64,000 nucleotides of DNA, from contig NZ_CP013444.1 of the NCBI RefSeq assembly GCF_001718835.1, positions 2,294,001-2,358,000 on the forward strand, written 5' to 3'. This document shows, one piece after another, positions 45,600 to 56,100 of this stretch. The stretch's first letter is position 1. The number at the start of each line of letters is the position of its first letter. Made by a program: the position numbers and the translations under genes. Source of the stretch: Burkholderia cepacia. GTDB lineage: Bacteria > Pseudomonadota > Gammaproteobacteria > Burkholderiales > Burkholderiaceae. The notes beneath the pieces are model-generated. The model ran no database searches and was not told the DNA's origin. It was given only the letters and a program-made list of their open reading frames with translations.

Positions 45600-46364
45600 A
45601 TGTCTAAACCGCACGGCTCAATCATCATGTGTTCGCTTATGCCAGACTGCCCGCTCCACGTATTGCTGATTGATGACGATTACGTATTACGTGATCTACT
45701 AAGAACTTTCTTTCATCGACTGGGAATTGATGTATCAGTCCTTCACGATGCCACGGCGCTCAGTCGTCGACTGGAGCGAGAACGTCCGGATGTCATTGTG
45801 CTGGACGTCATGATGCCTGGAATCGATGGACTGACGGCGTTGAAGGAATTGCGAGCAAATGGGGACAGAATTCCTGTCATCATGCTCACGGCGCGCGCTG
45901 ATGGCCCAGACCGGGTGGTCGGCCTTGAACTCGGCGCTGATGACTACCTTGGCAAACCGTTCCTTCCGCAAGAATTGCTTGCGCGCATCCGTGCAGTACT
46001 TCGGAGGCAGACGTCGCCGTTGACGCAGACCGAAACCACTAACCCAGTACGATTCGGGCCTTTCGTCCTTGATTTCAGCTCCCGCGCTTTGCAGCGTGCA
46101 GGTCAAATAATTCGACTCACAGGTCGCGAATACTCACTACTTGAAATTTTCGCCCGCCATCCTATGGTCGCTCTTTCACGGGCGCAAATTCTCGACCTAC
46201 TGCACGGACCCGATTCTGAATGGACCGAACGCAGCATCGACGTGCCTATATGGCGGCTTAGACGCATTCTCGAGGAAAGTCCCGGGCATCCGCGCTATAT
46301 CCGCACGATGCGTGGAATAGGATATATGTTCGTTCCGGGAGAAATGTATGAAGATATCCATTGA
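45600..46364 (+). CDS. OmpR-family response regulator downstream of the porin
   Basis: 254 residues from ATG 45600; ATG 45639 would remove 13 residues of leader. Phospho-acceptor D69 in VIVLDVMMPGIDGLTALKEL; K in YLGKPFLPQELLARIRAVL. The winged helix includes TERSIDVPIWRLRRILEE and ends RTMRGIGYMFVPGE. It overlaps the kinase by 17 bp. It is nearly the twin of the orphan regulator at 33672-34418, implying a duplication of regulator plus outer-membrane target. Confidence 0.93.
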   Translation: MSKPHGSIIMCSLMPDCPLHVLLIDDDYVLRDLLRTFFHRLGIDVSVLHDATALSRRLERERPDVIVLDVMMPGIDGLTALKELRANGDRIPVIMLTARADGPDRVVGLELGADDYLGKPFLPQELLARIRAVLRRQTSPLTQTETTNPVRFGPFVLDFSSRALQRAGQIIRLTGREYSLLEIFARHPMVALSRAQILDLLHGPDSEWTERSIDVPIWRLRRILEESPGHPRYIRTMRGIGYMFVPGEMYEDIH

Positions 46365-47604
46365 TACGTTATTCAGTCGCCTCGCTATTTTAACTATTGG
46401 CCTCATTGCCGCTGTTCATGTGACGAGTCTGTTGCAGATCGAACGCGAACATTTGGTTTATCAGGCTAGACAAACAGCGCTCATCGTCGCCCTATCTACA
46501 CAAACCAATGCGATTAAGACCGATGCCGGCAGAGCAGTTGCCTCTGCATTTAGCTTGAAGTTCGTCCCGACTGAGAATGCTGAAATTGCCTCATGTACAT
46601 CGCCGTGCACGGATACCTATGGCCCTGTTGAAACTGATTTACGCCACATTCTTCCGAAAGGGAGCAACGTAGCCCTGGACACACACTCGAGAACATTGTG
46701 GGTCCGTTACCCGAATGCAACTGAGTGGGCCACTTTTCCTGGGGCAATGCCGTCTATTTCTCACTACATCGAAGCGTCTTCCTTTATGGTCACGCTCGCC
46801 ATTTTGCTGGCCATTGTAGGAGCATGGCAAATTCAGCGACCACTGCGCCGACTGGCCCTAGCCGCGCGGGATTTCCGAATTGGAGGCAGCTCGACCATTG
46901 TAAAAAAAAGCGGCCCGCAAGAAATTCGCGAATTAATCGGCTACTTTAACGATATGGTAAGAAATCTGGCACATGCGGAACAAGATAGAGCAATTATGCT
47001 AGCCGGTCTCGCACATGACCTCCGCTCACCAATAACGCGAATACAAGTACGTGCCGATTTGATGTCCTCCGAATCCATAAGAACCGGACTCCTGCGTGAC
47101 GTAGAATCACTTTCTCGAATCGTTGACCAGTTTTTGGATTACCTACCCGAACAGAGAGATGAATCTCCACGTAGTAATGTAGACGCCTATTGCCTTCAGC
47201 ATTATAGACAGAACTTCGAAGATGAAACACTCATCAAACTAGATCTTCAAGCCGGCCCTGAATTCGAACTTCCGCTGACTGATCTCGATCGGATTTTATC
47301 AAACCTCATCGAAAACGCCTTGAGCTATGGTGATCCTCCGATAGAAATTTCGACACGCCGCTCAAGAGGTAGCTACTCACTTATGGTTCTTGACCACGGC
47401 CCGGGCATTCCATCATCTCAAGTGGAGCGGGCGATCGAACCGTTTGTACGCCTTGATCCTGCTCGCGGAGGCGATGCGCATTGCGGATTGGGTCTTGCTA
47501 TAGTTAAACGTCTCGTGCATCGTCACGGTGGAGCGTTTTCGCTGGATAACGTCACGGGCGGAGGTCTCGTGGCAACGGTCCGTTTTCCGTGTGCGGCAAA
47601 GTAA
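46348..47604 (+). CDS. Sensor histidine kinase downstream of the porin (EnvZ-like)
   Basis: 418 residues (MKISIDTLFSRLAILTIGLI). Two membrane helices (about 10-30 and 143-160) enclose a periplasmic domain of about 110 residues with a C83-x3-C87 pair. The HAMP is followed by H223 in LAGLAHDLRSPITRIQVRAD, then LSNLIENALSYG, LDHGPGIP and CGLGLAIVKRLV. It shares IEPFVRLDPARGG with the pump-1 kinase, so they are probably paralogues. Partner: the overlapping regulator upstream. Confidence 0.93.
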   Translation: MKISIDTLFSRLAILTIGLIAAVHVTSLLQIEREHLVYQARQTALIVALSTQTNAIKTDAGRAVASAFSLKFVPTENAEIASCTSPCTDTYGPVETDLRHILPKGSNVALDTHSRTLWVRYPNATEWATFPGAMPSISHYIEASSFMVTLAILLAIVGAWQIQRPLRRLALAARDFRIGGSSTIVKKSGPQEIRELIGYFNDMVRNLAHAEQDRAIMLAGLAHDLRSPITRIQVRADLMSSESIRTGLLRDVESLSRIVDQFLDYLPEQRDESPRSNVDAYCLQHYRQNFEDETLIKLDLQAGPEFELPLTDLDRILSNLIENALSYGDPPIEISTRRSRGSYSLMVLDHGPGIPSSQVERAIEPFVRLDPARGGDAHCGLGLAIVKRLVHRHGGAFSLDNVTGGGLVATVRFPCAAK

Positions 47605-47706
47605 TGGAACTGATTTTGGAGACTTAGCGAGATACGCCCTCTCCGTCATCGATGCGCTCCTTCTGCATGGCCCTACGTAAAATTCAATATTCGTTGATGT
47701 GCAGTG

Positions 47707-48156
47707 ATGAATCGAAAATCGTCCCCACACCATCGTGTCTGCCGCTTAAGCAAGGCAATGCTTCTACCTCTACCAGCCAGCCACTTTCGAGCCGTGTCGC
47801 TTGAATATCATTTGGCGCTGGCAACTATCGTCAAAGGGCACGCCAACCTGGATTTACTGCTTTGCTTGCTTAAGACAATTTATATGGCATTTTATTTACG
47901 CGACAAAACGCAGCGACATGACGATGCTCGTTCGTTTAAGCAAGCGGAAGCCGCTATCGGGCGCTGCATTCTACGTGCGGAAGACGGGGAAGAATATGTG
48001 ATTTTAGATAGAGAAAAATCGGCTATAGAGCGAATCTTGATTCTACACGACGAACAACTCGCTACTGTACCAAAGCATCGCTATCTGACAGCAATCGAAC
48101 GACTACATCAATTTGCTAAAACTAATGAGAAATCGCCGATATCAGCATCCGACTGA
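47707..48156 (+). CDS. Small soluble protein, paralogous family copy 2 of 3
   Basis: 149 residues from ATG 47707. Basic start (MNRKSSPHHRVCRLSKAMLL), then PLPASHFRAVSLEYHLALAT, an acidic centre (RHDDARSFKQAEAAIGRCIL) and ILILHDEQLATVPKHRYLTA. The same blocks occur in the copies at 4615-5106 and 60046-60477. It follows the kinase on the same strand, with about 100 bp between, so it might share its transcript. Function unknown. Confidence 0.68.
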   Translation: MNRKSSPHHRVCRLSKAMLLPLPASHFRAVSLEYHLALATIVKGHANLDLLLCLLKTIYMAFYLRDKTQRHDDARSFKQAEAAIGRCILRAEDGEEYVILDREKSAIERILILHDEQLATVPKHRYLTAIERLHQFAKTNEKSPISASD

Positions 48157-48199
48157 CCTGCCTGACTACTCCGGACCATTTCAATCTTGGAGAACGGCT

Positions 48200-48712
48200 T
48201 CGGTTGAACGGTCCTGGCTTTCAGTTGAACAATATCGCTGCTTGAACTCGCTGGGTGTCATGTAGGCCACACTCGAGTTTGGCCGAACAGCGTTGTAGTG
48301 ACGCCGCCATCGGTCGATCACAACTTTTGCTTCCGTGCGGGTGCGGAATCATTCAAGGCTCAGGCATTCGTCACGTAACTTGCGGTTGAAGCGCTCATCC
48401 GCGCCGTTCTGCCAAGGCTTGCCGGGAGCTGAGCGCCATATCCATGCCGTTCTGCGCCGCCCACTTCAGGATGGCACGCGACACGAATTCCGGCCCGTAG
48501 TCCGAGCGCAGATAGCGCGGTGCGCCATACAGGCTAATCAGTCGCGACAGAAACTCGATGACTCGCGCCGAGCGTACTGATCTGGCCACGTCGAAGTAGT
48601 GCAGCGTCAATCGAGCGACCGACATTAGCGCGCACGCACGCCGCTCTGACAGGCCCCGTGCTTTCGCGTAGGTGACCTGCTGGCGTCGAGCGGGCGTGCT
48701 CACCACATTTAT
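48200..48712 (-). pseudogene. IS3-family OrfB remnant with an internal deletion
   Basis: Reverse-strand reading: RRQQVTYAKARGLSERRACA then, after a jump over the first catalytic Asp, SVRSARVIEFLSRLISLYGA and YLRSDYGPEFVSRAILKWAA. Out of frame and further left comes VIDRWRRHYNAVRPNSSVAY with the end MTPSEFKQRYCST. OrfA is absent and the DDE domain incomplete. Dead fragment; ends are not defined. Confidence 0.78.
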
Positions 48713-49208
48713 TACTTGGCACTTTGCTTAGCGTGTACGGACTCGTCCATGAGCGCGACGCTCAAGTCGTCATAGGTATATGGGTTGTCATAGTCAGCGT
48801 CGCATCTCTCATCGTGGCTCTTGCTCTCGCGTCGCGTGGAAGAGTGTAAAAAGTTGCGTCCATGTGAACTTCGTCTCATAGGCAGTATGTGGTGTCATCG
48901 CTACGTTGCGGTCGGTTCGACAACGATCCAGGTTGCGATCCGGCATAATTCATCGCGTGGTGCGTCGCTCCCTCTCCTTTAGCGCCCGATATCGGCTCGC
49001 GGCTGCCGGTGTGGCCTCGGCGCGAAAAGGCGTTTATCCGGAAAGTTGCGTAAACGAACATTAAAATCTATCTTCCTTTACTGTGGAATCCGTTGCGCAC
49101 GATGATCACTATCGAATGCAAAGAAGCCGATCCCCCATACATTCGACCAACGCTGACACTCAAATCGAACATATTTTTTCTACGTTACTGCAATATCTCA
49201 TCCTGATC
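48713..49208. other. Intergenic stretch, possible membrane-gene scrap
   Basis: About 500 bp. A forward stretch near 48745-48848 reads VVIGIWVVIVSVASLIVALA then LASRGRV and a stop, like one membrane helix of an MHYT-type signalling protein, but no more of such a gene is found. Otherwise no feature. Confidence 0.3.
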
Positions 49209-49508
49209 TCACACGAGGAAAGCGTTCCGGTCAGGAACATTCCTGATCCAAGCGGGTTCACGACCGCGCCCCGACCACTTCTCTCCGGTTGAGGGATTCA
49301 AGTACTTGATCCGAGCAGGTTTGCGAGAACGGCTTCCATACGATTCCGGTTCCGAGCTTGCTTGCGTAAGCTCCGCCGCCGTGATCGCGTAGTCGATCAT
49401 TCTCTGCCGAATTTCCTCTATTACGCCGGTGCGCTCACGGTCTCTGATACGTTCGATTTCGGCATCGATTTCCTCCCTTCGAGTGAGGAGTTCCTTCAAT
49501 GTAGTCAT
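49209..49508 (-). CDS. H-NS-family nucleoid protein
   Basis: 99 residues from ATG 49508, AAGGAA eight bases upstream. The N-terminal half is a coiled coil (MTTLKELLTRREEIDAEIER, IRDRERTGVIEEIRQRMIDY) for oligomerisation. The C-terminal half is the DNA-binding domain: KPARIKYLNPSTGEKWSGRG and REPAWI, where SGRGR-x-PAWI is the betaproteobacterial AT-hook-like loop. It is typically a silencer of AT-rich acquired DNA. It sits next to the giant adhesin and inside a low-GC island that it could silence. The tail NVPDRNAFLV is slightly longer than usual. Confidence 0.9.
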   Translation of the reverse strand: MTTLKELLTRREEIDAEIERIRDRERTGVIEEIRQRMIDYAITAAELTQASSEPESYGSRSRKPARIKYLNPSTGEKWSGRGREPAWIRNVPDRNAFLV

Positions 49509-50101
49509 AACAGTTCCTTACGAAAATTCAATCAATATTTCGAATAGCCCTTTACTCCTCGTCGGATCGCGCCTCCCATCGATACTGCTGTTCGACCCTG
49601 TCATTTTTCATTCCGCATTACAAGACATTCCTGCTCCTCGCGCTCCAGCGCCAATAATCGCGAAACTATCGCCGTGCCTCGTTAACCAGGCGCAAGGTCC
49701 AAGCTTAGCTCTGAGATTCGTGGTCCAGAATCGACCACTCGCTTCGCTGGCTGACTCTTGCACCTAGTTACCGAGGCCCTGGCTTATTAATTTCTACCTC
49801 CCCTAAGGCGTGCCTCTTGGCGGCCCTACCTCACTCACAGATTTCCGCAAGCATCGGCTTTGTCTCAGCACACGTCGTTTTTTCCAACGGTGCAACACCG
49901 CGCTTGCTGCCCAACCACACAGTACGTTAGGTAACTCTGCCAGCTTGACGAACAACGTAGGCGTCCGTGAACACCTTTAAGAAATCTAGCGACGCATTAC
50001 TTGCTAGTGGTGCACCGAACGCCCCCATTTACCACACTGTGCACACCCCACCGGTCAGGCACGCATTCGATAGAGCACACAATGTCACGTCGCGCTTGGG
50101 A
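49509..50101. other. Intergenic stretch after the adhesin gene
   Basis: About 590 bp between H-NS start and the adhesin stop, both genes on the reverse strand. It should hold the hns-like promoter on its left side. No terminator hairpin with T run is clear after the adhesin. Confidence 0.4.
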
Positions 50102-53100
50102 TCACCAGCTGTAGCCATATCCGGCACCAAATGTGCGATTACTGCCTGCTACACCAACCCCCAACTTGAGAATGCCATTGGTCGTAAGGTGCGCACTTGC
50201 CCCGAAGGCCATTCCTGACTGCCCTGCAAATCGCGCGACGCCAACCGCAACGTTAATCACCTTGCCCGGTTCGACCTGCGGCAGCATCGTCAAAGCGGTC
50301 GCCGCTGCAATCCCTTGTCGGGCCATAGTATCCGTCTGCTGAAGCGCGCTACCCAGGCTGTTGATTTGTGTTTGCTGGTTCTGCATCGATTGCGATACGG
50401 ACGTCGATAGTGTATTGAGTTGATTCAGATTGACCGCGTCGGTGCCCTGCGTACCAGCCGCGACGTTAGTTATTTGGCGCTGTTGCGCAGAACTTCCTAC
50501 TGATACGACGTTAGAACGCCCTTCATCGGTCGAATTCGCACCGATTGCGACCGAATTCGATCCAGCAGTCACCTTTGGAGCACTCGCGCCACTTCCGCTT
50601 AAATCTGCCGCTATGCCGGTCGAATTCGCGGCTCGCGTAGCATTATTGCTGACAGTCGTAGACAGCGACGTCAGCTGCGTATTAATGTTGGTAACGCTCG
50701 TTGACAACGATGTCACATTGGCGTTCGTAGTTGACAGCCCTGTTGATAGAGATGTGACGCTTGTGGACGTCGACGTGGAGAGCGACGCAACATTACTATT
50801 CGTGGACGATAATCCGGTCGACAACGAAGCAACACCGCTATTTGCAGTCGATAGTCCCGTAGAAAGGGATGAGACGGAGGTTGAAGTCGATGTCGACAGC
50901 GAAGATAGACTGCTATTAGTGGTGGCGATAGCAGTGGAAGTTGATGTCGACAGCGATCCAATATTGCTATTTGCTGCGCTCAGCCCTGTGGAAAGGGAGT
51001 TTACGTAGTTGGTCGTCGATGTCGATAAGGAAGTGAGCGAACTGTTTGTCGCAACAAGTCCAGTCGACAGCGAGCCAATTGAGCTGAATGCAGAAGAGAA
51101 GCTCGTTGAGGTCGCCGTCGATAATGATGTCATCGAGCTATTGGTCGAGCTCAGGCCAGTCGACAACGAGTTGATGCCCGTCGAGGTCGACGTGGACAGC
51201 GAGGTGATCGAGCTGTTCGCCGACGACAGGCCGGTCGAGGTCGAAGTCGACAGCGACGACACCGTGCTATCGGTCGAGCTCAGGCCCGTCGACAACGAGT
51301 TGATGCCCGTCGAGGTCGACGTGGACAGCGAAGAAATCGAGCTATTCGCCGACGACAGGCCAGTCGACGTCGAGGTCGACAACGAATTGATACCTGTCGA
51401 CGTCGAGGTCGACAGCGACGTGATCGAGCTATTCGCCGACGACAAGCCGGTCGACGTCGAGGTCGACAGCGACGACACCGAGCTATTGGTCGAGCTCAGG
51501 CCCGTCGACAACGAGTTGATACCTGTCGACGTCGAGGTGGACAGCGAGGTGATCGAGCTGTTCGCCGACGACAGACCGGTCGAGGTCGAGGTCGACAGCG
51601 AAGTCACCGTGCTATCGGTCGAACTCAGGCCCGTCGACAACGAGTTGATACCTGTCGACGTCGACGTGGACAGCGAGCTGATCGAGCTATTCGCCGACGA
51701 CAGGCCGGTCGATGTCGAGGTCGACAGCGAAGTCACCGAGCTATTGGTCGAGCTCAGGCCCGTCGACAACGAGTTGATACCCGTCGACGTCGACGTGGAC
51801 AGCGAGCTGATCGAGCTGGTGGCCGATGACAAGCCGGTCGATGTCGAGGTCGACAGCGACGACACCGAGCTATTGGTCGAGCTCAGGCCCGTCGACAGCG
51901 AGTTGATGCCCGTCGAGGTCGACGTGGACAGCGAAGAAATCGAGCTGGTGGCCGACGACAAGCCGGTCGACGTCGAGGTCGACAGCGACGACACCGAGCT
52001 ATTGGTCGAGCTCAGGCCCGTCGACAACGAGTTGATACCTGTCGACGTCGACGTGGACAGCGAGCTGATCGAGCTGTTCGCCGACGACAGACCGGTCGAC
52101 GTCGAGGTCGACAGCGACGACACCGTGCTATCGGTCGAGCTCAGGCCAGTCGACAACGAATTGATACCTGTCGACGTCGAGGTCGACAGCGACGTGATCG
52201 AGCTATTGGCCGACGACAGGCCGGTCGACGTCGAGGTCGACAGCGACGACACCGAGCTATTGGTCGAGCTCAGGCCCGTCGACAGCGAGCTGATACCCGT
52301 CGAGGTCGACGTGGACAGCGAAGAGATCGAGCTGTTCGCCGACGACAGGCCGGTCGACGTCGAGGTCGACAGCGACGACACCGAGCTATTGGTCGAGCTC
52401 AGGCCCGTCGACAACGAGTTGATACCTGTCGACGTCGACGTGGACAGCGAGCTGATCGAGCTGGTGGCCGACGACAAGCCGGTCGATGTCGAGGTCGACA
52501 GCGACGACACCGTGCTATCGGTCGAGCTCAGGCCCGTCGACAACGAGTTGATGCCCGTCGACGTCGAGGTGGACAGCGACGTGATCGAGCTGTTCGCCGA
52601 CGACAGGCCAGTCGACGTCGAGGTCGACAGCGACGACACCGAGCTATCGGTCGAGCTCAGGCCGGTCGACAACGAGTTGATACCGGTCGACGTCGACGTG
52701 GACAACGAGGAGATCGAGCTGTTGGCCGACGACAAGCCAGTCGACGTCGAGGTCGACAGCGACGACACCGTGCTATTGGTCGAGCTCAAGCCCGTCGACA
52801 GCGAGTTGATACCTGTCGACGTCGAAGTCGACAGCGAGCTGATCGAGCTGTTCGCCGACGACAGACCGGTCGACGTCGAGGTCGACAGCGACGACACCGT
52901 GCTATCGGTCGAGCTCAGGCCCGTCGACAACGAGTTGATACCTGTCGACGTCGACGTGGACAGCGAGCTGATCGAGCTATTCGCCGACGACAGGCCGGTC
53001 GATGTCGAGGTCGACAGCGAAGTCACCGTGCTATCGGTCGAGCTCAGGCCCGTTGACAACGAGTTGATGCCCGTCGAGGTCGACGTGGACAGCGAGGTGA

Positions 53101-56100
53101 TCGAGCTGTTAGCCGACGACAGGCCGGTCGACGTCGAGGTCGACAGCGACGACACCGTGCTATCGGTCGAGCTCAGGCCCGTCGACAGCGAGTTGATGCC
53201 CGTCGAGGTCGACGTGGACAGCGACGTGATCGAGCTGTTCGCCGACGACAGACCGGTCGAGGTCGAGGTCGACAGCGAAGTCACCGTGCTATCGGTCGAG
53301 CTCAGGCCCGTCGACAACGAGTTGATGCCCGTCGACGTCGAGGTCGACAGCGACGACACCGAGCTATTGGTCGAGCTCAGGCCCGTCGACAGCGAGCTGA
53401 TGCCCGTCGAGGTCGACGTGGACAGCGAGCAAATCGAGCTATTCGCCGACGACAAGCCAGTCGACGTCGAGGTCGACAGCGACGACACCGAGCTATTGGT
53501 CGAGCTCAGGCCGGTCGACAACGAGCTGATGCTCGTCGAAGTCGAGGTGGACAGCGAGGAGATCGAGCTGGTGGCCGATGACAAGCCGGTCGATGTCGAG
53601 GTCGACAGCGACGACACCGTGCTATCGGTCGAGCTCAGGCCCGTCGACAACGAGTTGATGCCCGTCGAGGTCGAGGTGGACAGCGAGCTAATCGAGCTAT
53701 TCGTCGACGACAGGCCGGTCGATGTCGAGGTCGACAGCGAAGTCACCGAGCTATTGGTCGAGCTCAGGCCCGTCGACAACGAGTTGATACCCGTCGACGT
53801 CGACGTGGACAGCGAGCTGATCGAGCTGGTCGCCGATGACAGGCCGGTCGATGTCGAGGTCGACAGCGAAGTCACCGAACTGTTGGTCGAGCTCAGGCCC
53901 GTCGACAACGAATTGATACCCGTCGAGGTCGACGTGGACAGCGAGCTAATCGAGCTATTCGTCGACGACAGGCCGGTCGATGTCGAGGTCGACAGCGAAG
54001 TCACCGAGCTATTGGTCGAGCTCAGGCCCGTCGACAACGAGTTGATACCCGTCGACGTCGACGTGGACAGCGAGCTGATCGAGCTGGTCGCCGATGACAG
54101 GCCGGTCGATGTCGAGGTCGACAGCGAAGTCACCGAACTGTTGGTCGAGCTCAGGCCCGTCGACAACGAGTTGATACCCGTCGAGGTCGACGTGGACAGC
54201 GAGCTAATCGAGCTATTCGTCGACGACAGGCCGGTCGATGTCGAGGTCGACAGCGAAGTCACCGAGCTATTGGTCGAGCTCAGGCCCGTCGACAACGAGT
54301 TGATACCCGTCGAGGTCGACGTGGACAGCGAAGATATCGAGCTGTTCGCTGACGACAGGCCGGTCGACGTCGAGGTCGACAGCGACGACACCGAGCTATT
54401 GGTCGAGCTCAGGCCCGTCGACAACGAGTTGATACTCGTCGAGGTCGACGTGGACAGCGAAGAGATCGAGCTGTTCGCCGACGACAGGCCGGTCGACGTC
54501 GAGGTCGACAGCGACGACACCGAGCTATTGGTCGAGCTCAGGCCCGTCGACAACGAGTTGATACCCGTCGAGGTCGACGTGGACAGCGACGTGATCGAGC
54601 TATTGGCCGACGACAGGCCAGTCGACGTCGAGGTCGACAGCGACGACACCGAGCTATTGGTCGAGCTCAAGCCCGTCGACAGCGAGTTGATGCCCGTCGA
54701 GGTCGACGTGGACAGCGAAGAAATCGAGCTGTTGGCCGACGACAAGCCGGTCGATGTCGAGGTCGAAAGTGAAGTCACCGAGCTGTTGGTCGAGCTCAAG
54801 CCCGTTGACAACGAGTTGATGCCTGTCGATGTCGAAGTCGACAGTGAATTAATTGCAGTAACAGTTGCGTATAGTTGAGAACCATTGACCGCGTCAGTGC
54901 TCGCTGCGGAAACACGCCCGGCTGCTACATTTGTAATCTGACGCTCAGCACCTGTCGCACCAACACTAACCACGCTCGACGGACTCGTTCCCGCGAACGA
55001 GTAAGCTATCCCTCCGATCGTCGTGCCCGACACTGCGTTCGGAGCAGCCGTTACAGACCCGGATCCAAGTGCGACATCATTTGCATTGTTTGCGATGGCA
55101 CTCGCACCAACAGCGACTCCTCCGCTGGCAACCGCGGTAGACGCATATCCGATCGCATTTGAGTTTGCTCCGCTAGCCGATGCGGTTGTGCCCACCGCGA
55201 TCGCGTTGGTCACCGAGCTAGCCCCTCCACCAATCGATATCGACCCGGCGCTACTTGCTACTGCTACGTTCCCAATAGAAACCGAATTCTGCCCGTTCGC
55301 AGTCGCTGCGTGGCCCAGCGCGACGGCAGATTGCTCCGATGTCCCCGACGTAATACCGGAATTTGCGACCGACTGGGCGCCGATCGCGATGTCGCCTTGC
55401 CCATTTGCCGTGGCGAGCGTGCCGACGGCAAAGGTATCCATCGCCGAAGCGACAGCACCAATTCCGAACGCAATTGCCCCCTGACCTGATGCAGTTGCGT
55501 AGACCCCTATTGCAACAGAGCCGGCGCCACTCGCGCTAGCACCCCAACCATACGCTTGCGAGGCCCAACCGTTCGCGTGCGCATCGCATCCCATCGCCGT
55601 AGACTGAAGGCCATAGGCCGTCGTGCTAGCTACGCCATTGGCACTCTGCACAACGTTTCCAGTCGCGCTATTGTTGGCTGTATAACCCTGCATTCCTGTT
55701 GTCTGTCCTGGACCAGCATTCGTTGGATCGTTGTAGCTGGTAGCACTATTTTGAACTCCAAATCCATAAATCCCTCCTGTAAAGTTCGCGCCCGTCCCAT
55801 ACACCCCACTCGCGGTAAACGGCCCTGACGTTAAGCGATTACAGTCGCCATCACCCACCATTGCAATCGAATTCGCCGACGCAGATGCCCCGAGCCCGCC
55901 GGCGCTTCCGCCCTCTTGAGCCGTACCAGCCGGGTTCGTGTTCGTGCCGCTATCGGACACTGCAATAGCCGCAAATGCGCTTGATGCCAACATCATCGAG
56001 GCCAGTTGCACCGCTGCCAACCCGACGGCAATCACAATAGCGGCACCGCGAGATGGAGAGCCACCTGATCGTCCATTTGTCAATTCCGAAGCGACCATCA

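Noticed and set aside
51009..54878. 1289-codon forward frame opposite the adhesin
   Set aside because: It mirrors the 129-bp repeat, has no ribosome site, signal or known domain, and is fully explained by antisense reading of the stalk.
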